64,000 bases of DNA, taken from positions 459,826-523,825 of the forward strand of contig NZ_LMDG01000023.1 in the NCBI RefSeq assembly GCF_001426265.1, read 5' to 3'. The stretch comes from Rhizobium sp. Root1220. GTDB taxonomy: Bacteria > Pseudomonadota > Alphaproteobacteria > Rhizobiales > Rhizobiaceae. Each line of letters starts with the position of its first letter. Position 1 is the first letter of the stretch. The notes below the pieces were generated by a model, which searched no databases, was not told the origin of the DNA, and worked only from the letters and a program-made list of their open reading frames with translations. Made by a program: the position numbers and the translations under genes. Shown here one piece after another: positions 53,906 to 64,000 of the stretch.

Positions 53906-55534
53906 ATGAAACTGCCGCCACGCGATCACTATGACGAGCTATATCGCGATTTTGCCTGGAGTATTCCGGAAGATTTCAACATCGGCCGTGCCGTCAGCGA
54001 TGACTGGGCCTCGCGAGAACCGGAGCGTGTCTGCCTCGAACACTTCAGTCCGGACGGCGATCACCTTTCGTTGACTTACCGCGAGCTTGCCGAACGCTCG
54101 TCCTCGCTTGCCAATTCACTTGTCTCGTTGGGCCTCAAGCGGGGCGATCGCATCGCATTGCTCCTGCCGCAATCGTTCGAAACCGTTATTGCACATGTGG
54201 CGATCTACAAGATGGGCGCCATCGCCGTGCCGCTGGCATTGCTTTTCGGGGTCGAAGCACTCGAATACCGCCTGAAGACGGCAGGAGTGTCGGCGATCAT
54301 TACCAACAGCTTCGGGCTTCAGCGACTGCGCCAGATTCGCGAGCGACTGCCGGAACTGGCGTCGGTCATCAGCGTCGACGGCGACAGCGACGCACTGTCC
54401 TTCTTGGCGTTGATGGATGCCCATCCGCCCGTCTTCGACATTGCCGCAACGGGGCCAGACGAACCGGCCCTGATGATCTTCACGTCTGGTACCACCGGGC
54501 CGCCGAAAGGTGCGTTGCACGGGCATCGGGTGCTCGCCGGCCACATTCCGGGCATGCAATTCGCCCACGAGGGCTTCCCGCAGGCAGGCGACAAAGTCTG
54601 GACGCCATCGGATTGGGCATGGGCGGGAGGCTTGCTGAACGCGCTCTTGCCAAGCCTTCTGCTCGGTGTTCCGGTTGTCTCGTCACCCGCGCAGAAGTTC
54701 GACGCCGACATGGCTTATCGTATCATGGCGGAGATGAAGGTCCGCAACGGCTTTATTCCGCCAACGGCGCTGCGGCTGCTGCAATCCGTGTCCGATCCGC
54801 GTTCGAAATACGATCTCGTGCTTCGGACAATCGGGGCTGCCGGAGAGTCGCTCGGCGCGGAGACTTACGAGTGGGTCAAGCGAACACTCGGCATAACGGT
54901 AAACGAATTCTACGGTCAGACGGAATGCAATTTCGTCCTGTCGTCGTGCGCTGCCATCGGCATCAGCCGTGCCGGCGCCATAGGCCGGCCGGTGCCCGGG
55001 CACCGCGTTGCGATCGTCAGCGAAACGGGCGAGGAACTGCCGGCCGGACAGGCCGGGCAGATCGCCGTGAAGCAGCCGGATCCGGTCATGTTTCTTGGCT
55101 ACTGGAACGATGCCGCGGCAACTGAAAGGAAGTTCGCCAATGACTGGCTTCTGACTGGCGATATCGGTCGGCAGGATCAGGATGGCTATGTAACGTTCTT
55201 CGGGCGCGACGACGACGTCATCACGTCGGCCGGATACCGCATCGGCCCCGCGGAGATCGAGGACTGCCTGATCGGCCATCCGGCGGTGCAGCTTGCGGCC
55301 GTGGTCGGGAAAGCCGATCCGGTGCGCACCGAAATAGTCAAGGCCTATGTCGTTCTTGCTCCGGGTTTCGAGCCGAGCGAGCGGCTTGCAATCGAGATTA
55401 GCGACTGGGTGAAGATGCGGCTTTCGATGCACGAGTATCCGCGCGAAGTGGAGTTCATCGATGAATTGCCGCTGACGACCACCGGCAAGGTGATCCGCCG
55501 GATGCTGAGGGACAGGGCAAACGTCGACGCCTAG
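53906..55534 (+). CDS. Acyl-CoA synthetase (AMP-forming)
   Basis: A 542-residue adenylating enzyme. The P-loop-like motif is LMIFTSGTTGPPKGALHG. Others are VNEFYGQTECNFVL, WLLTGDIGRQDQDGYVTFFG, and GYRIGPAEIEDCLIGHPAV, with the conserved Lys in TTTGKVIRRMLRD. It resembles medium-chain or acetyl-CoA-type synthetases of the AcsA group. The ATG at 53906 is preferred to the TTG at 53900. The chain length of its substrate cannot be read here. Its stop overlaps that of the GNAT gene on the other strand. Confidence 0.9.
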   Translation: MKLPPRDHYDELYRDFAWSIPEDFNIGRAVSDDWASREPERVCLEHFSPDGDHLSLTYRELAERSSSLANSLVSLGLKRGDRIALLLPQSFETVIAHVAIYKMGAIAVPLALLFGVEALEYRLKTAGVSAIITNSFGLQRLRQIRERLPELASVISVDGDSDALSFLALMDAHPPVFDIAATGPDEPALMIFTSGTTGPPKGALHGHRVLAGHIPGMQFAHEGFPQAGDKVWTPSDWAWAGGLLNALLPSLLLGVPVVSSPAQKFDADMAYRIMAEMKVRNGFIPPTALRLLQSVSDPRSKYDLVLRTIGAAGESLGAETYEWVKRTLGITVNEFYGQTECNFVLSSCAAIGISRAGAIGRPVPGHRVAIVSETGEELPAGQAGQIAVKQPDPVMFLGYWNDAAATERKFANDWLLTGDIGRQDQDGYVTFFGRDDDVITSAGYRIGPAEIEDCLIGHPAVQLAAVVGKADPVRTEIVKAYVVLAPGFEPSERLAIEISDWVKMRLSMHEYPREVEFIDELPLTTTGKVIRRMLRDRANVDA

Positions 55535-56808
55535 CCACGGCCGGCAAGCGACATGATCTTCTGGCGCAGCATTTTCGCAACGTTGCGGGTGCTGCTGTAC
55601 ATATGGAGTTGCGCCGCCACTTGGCGCACGTCGCGGTCGCCGTTTTGCGTCAGGCCAATCACCAGCGTCCCCATGTCCTCCCGTTCCCGCCAGAAGCGAT
55701 TCATGATCGGGTGGTTGGGTGCTGCGCATGAGTCCGAGCGAACGATGTTGGCATCGTCGAGATGCCACTCGGTCAGTTCGCCCATCAGCAGCTTTCCGGG
55801 TGAAAAACGCGCGTACGCCTCGTCATAGGCGGTCTTCCATGTATATGCCTCGCCGCCCATCATCAGCACCACGGTTGCCGCAATCGCCTTGCCGTCGAAG
55901 TCGATCGTATGAACGCGAACGGCGTCGACGGCTGCAAGGTTGGAGATGGCTTCGCGGGCAAAGGCAGTGTGGTATCTGTCGGTCACCAACGCACTGCGCT
56001 TCTTGCCCTTCCAGCCACCGGCCTCCAGCGCCAGAAACTCCTCGAAGCGGGCGTGAACATCGCGCGCCTGGCGGGCTACACCGTAGACGACCGTGCCCTG
56101 CTCTTCGAGCAAGCGCCATTGCCGGCGCATCTCGCGCATGTGGGAGGAAGAAATGGCGTGGCGAAGGTAGGCCATAGCGTCCTCATCGCTCTGCAGCATC
56201 GCGCGCTGGTACGGGTTGGCAATTGTGATTGGCAGGTTGCGGCTGATCGCGACGGCCTTGGCCATGCGCGCGAAGATGCCGTTCAGCCTGATGTCGGGCA
56301 GGACAAGCATCGGCGGCAGTCGCAGATCCTGATGGGTCAATCCCTCGTAGAGATTATCGAGCGTTTCGGCCGCATCTTCCGCATCGATGAGGGGCGTGCC
56401 GAGCGGCGCGAAGCTGTTCGACCAGACGCGAACGATTGAGGGGCCGACCGCGAAGCCGGGCCTCTCGATGGAGAAAGGCATCAGGAAGCGCATCCGGCTG
56501 CGTGTGTCACTTTCGTCGCGCACCAGTGCAAAATTCACCTGCCGGTCATCGAGCCGCGGCATGGCAGGCGCCAGAAAACGTGCCGTAAAGAAGACATTCG
56601 GCTCCATCGCACGATTGGAGAGAAAGTCGAGTTCGTCCTGCAATTCATAGCCGAGCTTGCCGGAGTAGAGGCACAGCTCGCGCCCTGGCCGGCCGATTTC
56701 CACGCGTGCGTCTGCCTGCGGCGTGTCGAAATCCAGCGCCGCCAGCTCGTGAACCATGCGGTTCGCCGTCGCGTCGGTGGTTTCGTTGGCGGGGGGAGTT
56801 CGCACCAT
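55531..56808 (-). CDS. GNAT family N-acetyltransferase, BioF2-like (FemAB-related)
   Basis: A 425-residue protein of the Acetyltransf_6/BioF2-like type. It contains a double GNAT fold with QWRLLEEQGTVVYGVARQAR, FLALEAGGWKGKKRSALVTD and YTWKTAYDEAYARFSPGKLL followed by MGELTEWH. The family is frequent in exopolysaccharide clusters and transfers acyl or aminoacyl groups to envelope sugars. The first 50 residues are low in similarity. It lies 4 bases downstream of a flippase gene, so the pair is likely one unit for polysaccharide modification and export. Confidence 0.82.
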   Translation of the reverse strand: MVRTPPANETTDATANRMVHELAALDFDTPQADARVEIGRPGRELCLYSGKLGYELQDELDFLSNRAMEPNVFFTARFLAPAMPRLDDRQVNFALVRDESDTRSRMRFLMPFSIERPGFAVGPSIVRVWSNSFAPLGTPLIDAEDAAETLDNLYEGLTHQDLRLPPMLVLPDIRLNGIFARMAKAVAISRNLPITIANPYQRAMLQSDEDAMAYLRHAISSSHMREMRRQWRLLEEQGTVVYGVARQARDVHARFEEFLALEAGGWKGKKRSALVTDRYHTAFAREAISNLAAVDAVRVHTIDFDGKAIAATVVLMMGGEAYTWKTAYDEAYARFSPGKLLMGELTEWHLDDANIVRSDSCAAPNHPIMNRFWREREDMGTLVIGLTQNGDRDVRQVAAQLHMYSSTRNVAKMLRQKIMSLAGRG

Positions 56809-56812
56809 TCGT

Positions 56813-58234
56813 TCAGGCCTTCATGTCTGTTTTGGCCGCGGCCGGCTTAGCGAACGCGAAGAGGGTGATACCCAGCGCGCCGCGGACTGCGAGATGCAGC
56901 AGGATCGCTTCGACACCCATGGCCGACGCGGTCGCTATTGCCGCGCCCTCGATGCCGAGGTTCGGGATGAGAAGCACGTTGAACGTGATGCTTGCCGTCA
57001 GCGCCACGGCATATAGCAGGACGCATATGTTCTGCTTGCCTGCCATCATCAGCAGCGTTTCGGCAGGCCCGACCAAGGCTTTCGCGAGAATCCCGGCAAG
57101 CAGGATGACCATCAGCATGTAGCCGGCCGTGAATGCGTCGCCAAAGAGGGAGAGCAGCAGGTTGCCGGCAGCGAGCACGGCAAGGCCAATTCCTAGCGCC
57201 GGCCAGAATGTCCATTTGGCGGCGTCAATTGCGGCCGCTTCAAGTTGCTCTCGGGTGCCCTCGGCGATGATGCTGGAAAAGCGCGGGCCGGAGGCCGCCT
57301 TGACGGAGAAATTGATGAAGTGGACCAGGGCCATTGTTTTGGCGGCAGCGAAATAGATGGCCACTTCGTGTGGATCGAGAAAGATACCAACGATGACGAC
57401 ATCCGAGTTGGTCAGAAGAAAGCTGACGCCTTCGATCACGAAGATCGGGAAGGCGACGCCGAGCCAGGCCAGGAAATCCACCTTGGACGCCCCCGCATGG
57501 TAGTGCCGGCGTAGCCGCAGGAGCGTGGCGATGTACTGACCGACGGCTGTAACGTAAGTGGCGGCCAACGCCGCCTTCATCGCCGATACGGCGGTGTGTT
57601 CGGCGCCCAGACGGATTGCCACCAGCATGAAGGCGATGATGAGGATCGGGCGGACGATGTAAACCGGACTAAGCGCCATCACCGGCCAGTGGTTGGCCCG
57701 CGAGGTTCCCTCCAGCACGTCGCCGAGTGCGATCATTGGCAGGGCAAACAAGCCGAGAAATATGGGGACGAGGTAGTAGCTCTCGATCCTGCCGCCAAAT
57801 AGATGCAATCCGATCAAACCCAACACGAGAACGACCGTGCCGGACAGGAGTGCAAACAGGCGGGCGGTACCGGTCAGGCCGCGAATCTCGTCATAGGCGC
57901 CGGATGCCCTGTAGTGCGGCAGGAATCGCACGATGGCGGTGTGGAAGCCGAGGCAGGAGAGATCGCCGAAAACCACGATCAGCACCCAGACGAATACGAA
58001 AATGCCGTATTCGTATTCGCCCATCAGCCTGGCAAGAGCGATCTGCGACAGAAAGGCGAGGGCGGCGCTGACGATGCGGATGGCGAAGGCGGTCAGAGCC
58101 ATGCGCCGAGCGACGGCCTTTTCGCCGCTTTCCGTCAGGATGGTAGCCAGAGTGCGCAGCACGCGACCGCCCGCCGGGCGCAAGCCCGCAGGCAGCAACT
58201 TTTCAGCCGTCTCAATGACTGCCATCATAAACAC
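56813..58234 (-). CDS. Polysaccharide/lipid flippase (Wzx/MATE-like)
   Basis: A 473-residue membrane protein with about 12 helices and no periplasmic domain. It starts MFMMAVIETAEKLLPAGLRP at a GTG with GAGAG six bases ahead; an internal ATG at 58225 gives almost the same protein. It contains ALARLMGEYEYGIFVFVWVL and IYFAAAKTMALVHFINFSVK, typical of polysaccharide biosynthesis flippases. With the downstream GNAT it would export and decorate a surface polysaccharide. No glycosyltransferase cluster is adjacent, so the substrate is unknown. Confidence 0.86.
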   Translation of the reverse strand: MFMMAVIETAEKLLPAGLRPAGGRVLRTLATILTESGEKAVARRMALTAFAIRIVSAALAFLSQIALARLMGEYEYGIFVFVWVLIVVFGDLSCLGFHTAIVRFLPHYRASGAYDEIRGLTGTARLFALLSGTVVLVLGLIGLHLFGGRIESYYLVPIFLGLFALPMIALGDVLEGTSRANHWPVMALSPVYIVRPILIIAFMLVAIRLGAEHTAVSAMKAALAATYVTAVGQYIATLLRLRRHYHAGASKVDFLAWLGVAFPIFVIEGVSFLLTNSDVVIVGIFLDPHEVAIYFAAAKTMALVHFINFSVKAASGPRFSSIIAEGTREQLEAAAIDAAKWTFWPALGIGLAVLAAGNLLLSLFGDAFTAGYMLMVILLAGILAKALVGPAETLLMMAGKQNICVLLYAVALTASITFNVLLIPNLGIEGAAIATASAMGVEAILLHLAVRGALGITLFAFAKPAAAKTDMKA

Positions 58235-58324
58235 GCAAAACTCTCAGGCAAATCGTCCGTCGAGTAGTGGCAGAACAGCGTTAAGAAACGGTTGTGGCGA
58301 TGCCGTTTCACTTAACGTTTGGCG

Positions 58325-59443
58325 TCAGCGGCCAGCACGCGCCATAGCGTGGTCGATCAACCGGTCGAGAATCTCCGGGTAGCTGATGCCGCTTACGGCC
58401 ATCGCCTTGGCATACATGCTGATATCCGTGAATCCCGGGATGGTGTTGACCTCGTTGACGACGAACGCCATGTCGGCGGTCAGGAAGAAGTCGACGCGCG
58501 CCATGCCGTCGCAGCCGAGTGCCTTGAAAGCAAGAGCGGCAGCCTGCCTGATCCGGCCTTCGACGTCCTTCGGCAACTGAGCCGGAACGATCAGAGCTGC
58601 ACCGTTCTCATCGATGTATTTTGCTTCGTAGCTGTAGAAGCCATGATGCTCGGATGGCGCAATCTCGCCGGGCAGCGATACGAATATTTCGCCATCGGCA
58701 TGCTCGAGCACACTGCATTCGATTTCCCGCCCGCGAATGAATTGCTCGGCGAGCAGCTTTCGATCGTACTTGAAGCCTTCCGCCAATGCGGCGTCAAAGC
58801 TTTCCTTGTCGGTGACCTTGTTGACGCCGACGGAGGAACCCTGGCGAGACGGCTTGACGAACAGCGGAAGGCCAAGCTGGTCGACGACTTCGCCGAAAGG
58901 CGCCGGTGCGGCGTGGTGAATACAGACGGAATTCGCCACAGGCAGTCCTGCCTGCTCCAACAGACGCTTGGCGACATCCTTGTCGATGGCCGCCGCAGAG
59001 CCGAGGATGCCGCATCCCGCATAGGGTACGCGGGCGACCTCTGCCAAACCCTGGATCGAACCATCTTCGCCATGCATGCCGTGCAGGACCGGAAACAGAA
59101 CGTCGATCGGCGGCAACTCGAAGGCAGTCGCGTTGTCGGGGACTGCGAACAGCCGTCCATGTCCGCCCGGCAGCAGGCAGAGTTGTGGCGCGGCTTCTGC
59201 TGTCGACGCAAGCGACAGATCGACGTTCGGCTCGACCATCCTCCACTGTCCAGCTTTCGTGACGAAAATCGGGAAGACGTCGTATCTATCCGGATCGAGT
59301 GCCTTCACTACGTTGGTGGCCGACAGCACCGAGACGTCATGCTCAGAAGAGCGCCCGCCAAACAAAACCGCCACCCGCCGCCGATATACCGCCGTTTGAT
59401 TGGTGTTGGCACTCAGATTTGCTTTCGGCGCGACGGCTGTCAT
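58325..59443 (-). CDS. ddl: D-alanine--D-alanine ligase family protein
   Basis: A 372-residue ATP-grasp ligase. The start MTAVAPKANLSANTNQTAVY at 59443 is used. It has the serine-containing VAVLFGGRSSEHDVSVLSA, HGMHGEDGSIQGLAEVARV and the ATP-grasp end RVDFFLTADMAFVVNEVNTI followed by PGFTDISMYAK. All Ddl motifs are present. In many rhizobia another Ddl (ddlB) sits in the division-wall cluster, so this may be a second copy of the DdlA/VanA-like branch. The length and residues fit an active enzyme. It lies upstream of the flippase gene on the same strand, separated by 90 bases. Confidence 0.92.
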   Translation of the reverse strand: MTAVAPKANLSANTNQTAVYRRRVAVLFGGRSSEHDVSVLSATNVVKALDPDRYDVFPIFVTKAGQWRMVEPNVDLSLASTAEAAPQLCLLPGGHGRLFAVPDNATAFELPPIDVLFPVLHGMHGEDGSIQGLAEVARVPYAGCGILGSAAAIDKDVAKRLLEQAGLPVANSVCIHHAAPAPFGEVVDQLGLPLFVKPSRQGSSVGVNKVTDKESFDAALAEGFKYDRKLLAEQFIRGREIECSVLEHADGEIFVSLPGEIAPSEHHGFYSYEAKYIDENGAALIVPAQLPKDVEGRIRQAAALAFKALGCDGMARVDFFLTADMAFVVNEVNTIPGFTDISMYAKAMAVSGISYPEILDRLIDHAMARAGR

Positions 59444-59757
59444 GAGGGGGCCTCTCAAAGAGTTCGAGCTCGTGGCTCTGTCCGCAAGTTTGGGAAACAA
59501 AACGACGCTTTTGCGGCTGAATCTTGTGTGCACTATGAAATCAAGAGTTGCAGGCATGTTTCCACACCAGACAAAAAACCGGAATTAAGTAGCAAATGCC
59601 ACCAATGTACGCTTCCGGCCCGGTCATTCCCGAACCCAACGATAAAGGCCAGGAACCGCCACCTGCTATTACATATCAGCGTTGCATAATAGGTCGTATG
59701 CGTTTGCCTAAAATAGGATCATAAGGCGCGTAGCTTATGCACATGAGGGTCTTTATT
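59444..59757. other. Intergenic region upstream of ddl and a small membrane gene
   Basis: This 314-base gap has no frame with clear coding character. It is AT-richer than its surroundings toward 59640-59757. I see no convincing hairpin or repeat. It should hold the promoters of the divergent ddl and the small membrane protein. Confidence 0.4.
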
Positions 59758-59985
59758 ATGGATTGGGTTCCTGTCGTCTTCGTTACGTTCAAGGTTCTCG
59801 CGTTAGGCACAGCCATGTTCTTCGCCATCAAATGGCACTATGATCAAGGTGAGAAGGCCGAGACGCGGGCGGTGCTACGCACGGGCGGCACGATGGCCGC
59901 AGTCTTCGTGCTAGCGCTTCTAGTCGTGGGACTCGTCACCTTCGTCCTCAGCCGGATGCTCGGTTTGGACTTGAGCTTCCCATGA
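59758..59985 (+). CDS. Small two-helix membrane protein, 75 aa
   Basis: Starts MDWVPVVFVTFKVLALGTAM at an ATG with GAGGG nine bases ahead. Two hydrophobic segments flank a charged middle (HYDQGEKAETRAVLRT). Upstream ATGs at 59737 and 59743 would add a few residues. No family is recognised, although similar short proteins are common ahead of secA in rhizobia. A small inner-membrane protein is all that can be claimed. Confidence 0.65.
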   Translation: MDWVPVVFVTFKVLALGTAMFFAIKWHYDQGEKAETRAVLRTGGTMAAVFVLALLVVGLVTFVLSRMLGLDLSFP

Positions 59986-60010
59986 TGGCTGATTCATGAT
60001 TCCGCAAAAA

Positions 60011-60036
60011 ACCCCCGCGACATCTCTGTCGCGAGG
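60011..60036 (-). terminator. Bidirectional terminator after secA
   Basis: CCCCCGCGACA pairs with TGTCGCGAGGG around TCTC with one internal mismatch. On the minus strand it is followed by six T, and on the plus strand by CCTTTTT. It lies 36 bases past the secA stop and 26 bases past the small membrane gene. Confidence 0.75.
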
Positions 60037-60071
60037 GCCTTTTTAAGCGATCAATTCAACCTGACAAAGCT

Positions 60072-62786
<2,715 letters not shown>

Positions 62787-62899
62787 ATGACTGGTCCTTT
62801 CTCAATATACTTCCCCGGCTTTTCTTATCCGCGGCCCGGCCGAAATTCAGGCGCACGTCTCGAAACGCCAGGAACTGTTCTGGACGCGAGGTTGCGAGA

Positions 62900-62928
62900 C
62901 AGATAAGAGGGGGGTCGAATGATGTCAA
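62900..62928 (-). promoter_or_regulatory. Sigma-70 promoter of secA
   Basis: On the minus strand, TTGACA (62928-62923), a 17-base spacer and TATCTG (62905-62900). Transcript leader of about 105 bases. The -35 is a perfect consensus. Confidence 0.6.
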
Positions 62929-63030
62929 CGGATTTGGCTGATATAGAAAGGCCACATTCCAGTGTTGATGGCTGTTTGAGGCTGGATTCACAAAGTTGAA
63001 GCCGCTGGTTTAACTGTGAAGGGTTATTTG

Positions 63031-63921
63031 ATGTTGAACTACAACAAAATCGCCGTGTTGGCGCTCGCAACGTTTGTTGCGTTCCAGGCGCCGGTCCGTG
63101 CGGAAGACAAGCCGGATGCGGTCGTGGCCAAGGTGGGCGACGTCGAGATTCATCAGTCGGAGCTGGATCTGGCAATTGCCAATCTTGATCCGCAGCTTGC
63201 GCAGCTGCCTGAAGAACAGAAGAAGGTCGCCGCCCTTTCGGCTGCAATCGATGTGAAGCTGCTGGCAACGGATGCAACTGCCGAGAAGCTCGATCAGTCT
63301 GCCGAGTTCAAGAAGCGCATGCAGTATCTCGCCGATCGCGAGCTGCACAACGCCTACTTCAAGGAGCATGTCGTCGACACCGTCACCGATGAAGAAGTCA
63401 AGGCACGCTACGAAAAGGAAGTTGCCGCCCTGCCGAAGCAGGAAGAAGTGCACGCCCGCCACATCCTGGTGAAAACCGAGGCCGAAGCCCAGGACATCAT
63501 CAAGCAGCTCGACGCCGGCAAGGATTTCGCGGAGCTCGCCAAGGAAAAGTCGACCGACCCTAACAAGACCGACGGCGGCGATCTCGGCTATTTCACCAAG
63601 GGCCGCATGGTCAAGGAATTCGAAGACGCTGCCTTCGCGCTCGAAAAGGGCACCTACACCAAGACCCCTGTAAAGACCGATTTCGGCTATCACGTCATCC
63701 TCGTCGAAGATAAGCGCGATGCCGCTCCTCCGGCCTACGACCAGGTCAAGGATCAGGTTCGCCAGCTCGTCATGCGCGACAAGTATCTTGCCCTTCTCGC
63801 TGCCGCGAAGGAAAAGTCCAAGGTCGAGATCACTGACGCAACCCTTCGCAAGAGCTATGATGACGCCAACAAGCAGCCGCAGCCGGGCGATGCGCCGGCG
63901 GCAGTGCAGCCGCAGCAGTAA
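63031..63921 (+). CDS. Parvulin-type peptidylprolyl isomerase
   Basis: A 296-residue periplasmic foldase with a signal peptide (IAVLALATFVAFQAPVRAE, cleavage near residue 23). An N-terminal SurA-like region VVAKVGDVEIHQSELDLAIA precedes the rotamase domain (VHARHILVKTEAEAQDIIKQ, GGDLGYFTKGRMVKEFEDAA, TDFGYHVILVEDKRD). A Pro/Gln/Ala-rich tail ends PQQ. It isomerises prolyl bonds and aids folding of outer-membrane proteins. I chose the ATG at 63031, with GAAGGG ahead, over a GTG at 63016. It diverges from secA, so export and periplasmic folding genes face each other. Confidence 0.93.
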   Translation: MLNYNKIAVLALATFVAFQAPVRAEDKPDAVVAKVGDVEIHQSELDLAIANLDPQLAQLPEEQKKVAALSAAIDVKLLATDATAEKLDQSAEFKKRMQYLADRELHNAYFKEHVVDTVTDEEVKARYEKEVAALPKQEEVHARHILVKTEAEAQDIIKQLDAGKDFAELAKEKSTDPNKTDGGDLGYFTKGRMVKEFEDAAFALEKGTYTKTPVKTDFGYHVILVEDKRDAAPPAYDQVKDQVRQLVMRDKYLALLAAAKEKSKVEITDATLRKSYDDANKQPQPGDAPAAVQPQQ

Positions 63922-63931
63922 TCGTCATTCC

Positions 63932-63953
63932 GGGCCCGGTTTTTTCCGGGCCC
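63932..63953 (+). terminator. GC-rich hairpin after the parvulin gene
   Basis: Stem GGGCCCGG/CCGGGCCC with a loop of six T, 11 bases beyond the stop. No U-run follows on either strand, so it is a weak terminator candidate. Confidence 0.4.
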
Positions 63954-64000
63954 CTCACTATCTTCCGTAGTCGCATATCCTGCCGGCGAACGATTCCACG

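Overview
The window is a gene-dense, GC-rich stretch of alphaproteobacterial core chromosome. It most resembles Rhizobiaceae (the Rhizobium/Ensifer/Agrobacterium group). Supporting signs are the bolA - J-domain - cobS - cobT block for aerobic cobalamin synthesis, a separate argH-lptM-lysA-TIGR02302 block, ftsE-ftsX-ydcF-plsC, the small protein upstream of xerD, and promoters of the TTGAC-N17 type. No insertion sequence, prophage, CRISPR array or rRNA operon is visible. The only tRNA found is tRNA-Leu(CAA).

Layout. 0-4.4 kb: the end of a His-rich CobW-type metal chaperone, a TusA-like protein, a YafK-like L,D-transpeptidase lipoprotein, accA, xerD and an unlisted 58-aa membrane peptide. 4.5-8.1 kb: aroK-aroB-CorC-like protein, coupled by stop/start overlaps, then a DUF2938 protein. 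8.1-13.3 kb: bolA, a J-domain protein with an aberrant C-terminus, cobS, cobT and a phytase-esterase-like secreted protein. 13.4-19.2 kb: a Tat-exported amidohydrolase, a YhhQ queuosine-precursor transporter with a candidate preQ1 riboswitch, rpmB, a DUF3108 protein, a YddG-like exporter, a cupin and gloB. 19.3-22.1 kb: methyltransferase, hisC, tyrC.

22.1-29.5 kb: a DUF2125 protein, chaC, then plsC, ydcF, ftsX and ftsE on the minus strand; divergent to these are a DUF3426-like protein, hpt and a single-domain response regulator, with TTAACCAT (CtrA-like) motifs nearby. 29.6-41.1 kb: a small exported protein, the large TIGR02302 protein, lysA, lptM, argH, divergent tlpA, 3-hydroxyacyl-CoA dehydrogenase, etfBA, a rhomboid protease, a PduO-type corrinoid adenosyltransferase and a twin-TM protein. 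41.1-49.8 kb: SDR, BrkB/YihY, a GluQRS that appears to lack its zinc cysteines, an AlkA-like glycosylase, an HNH nuclease, dsbB, a YqaA protein, a CPA2 antiporter ending in a cNMP-binding domain, a short GT39 protein and tRNA-Leu. 49.9-59.8 kb: MFS/TetR divergent pair with two operator-like sites, methyltransferase, aldo/keto reductase, acyl-CoA synthetase, GNAT plus flippase, a Ddl-family ligase and a small membrane protein. 60.0-63.9 kb: secA and a parvulin-type prolyl isomerase, divergent.

Functional links. Cobalamin synthesis and use recur (CobS/CobT, adenosyltransferase, possibly the CobW protein). Aromatic amino acid and histidine metabolism recur (AroK, AroB, HisC, TyrC, YddG-like exporter). 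Envelope biogenesis recurs (SecA, PpiC, L,D-transpeptidase, Ddl, FtsEX, LptM, flippase, TIGR02302). Two queuosine-tRNA functions (YhhQ and GluQRS) are encoded 27 kb apart. I found no convincing wholly new multi-gene system. The observations most worth following are the riboswitch candidate, the broken J domain, the zinc-less GluQRS, the antiporter-cNMP fusion and several operator-like sites.
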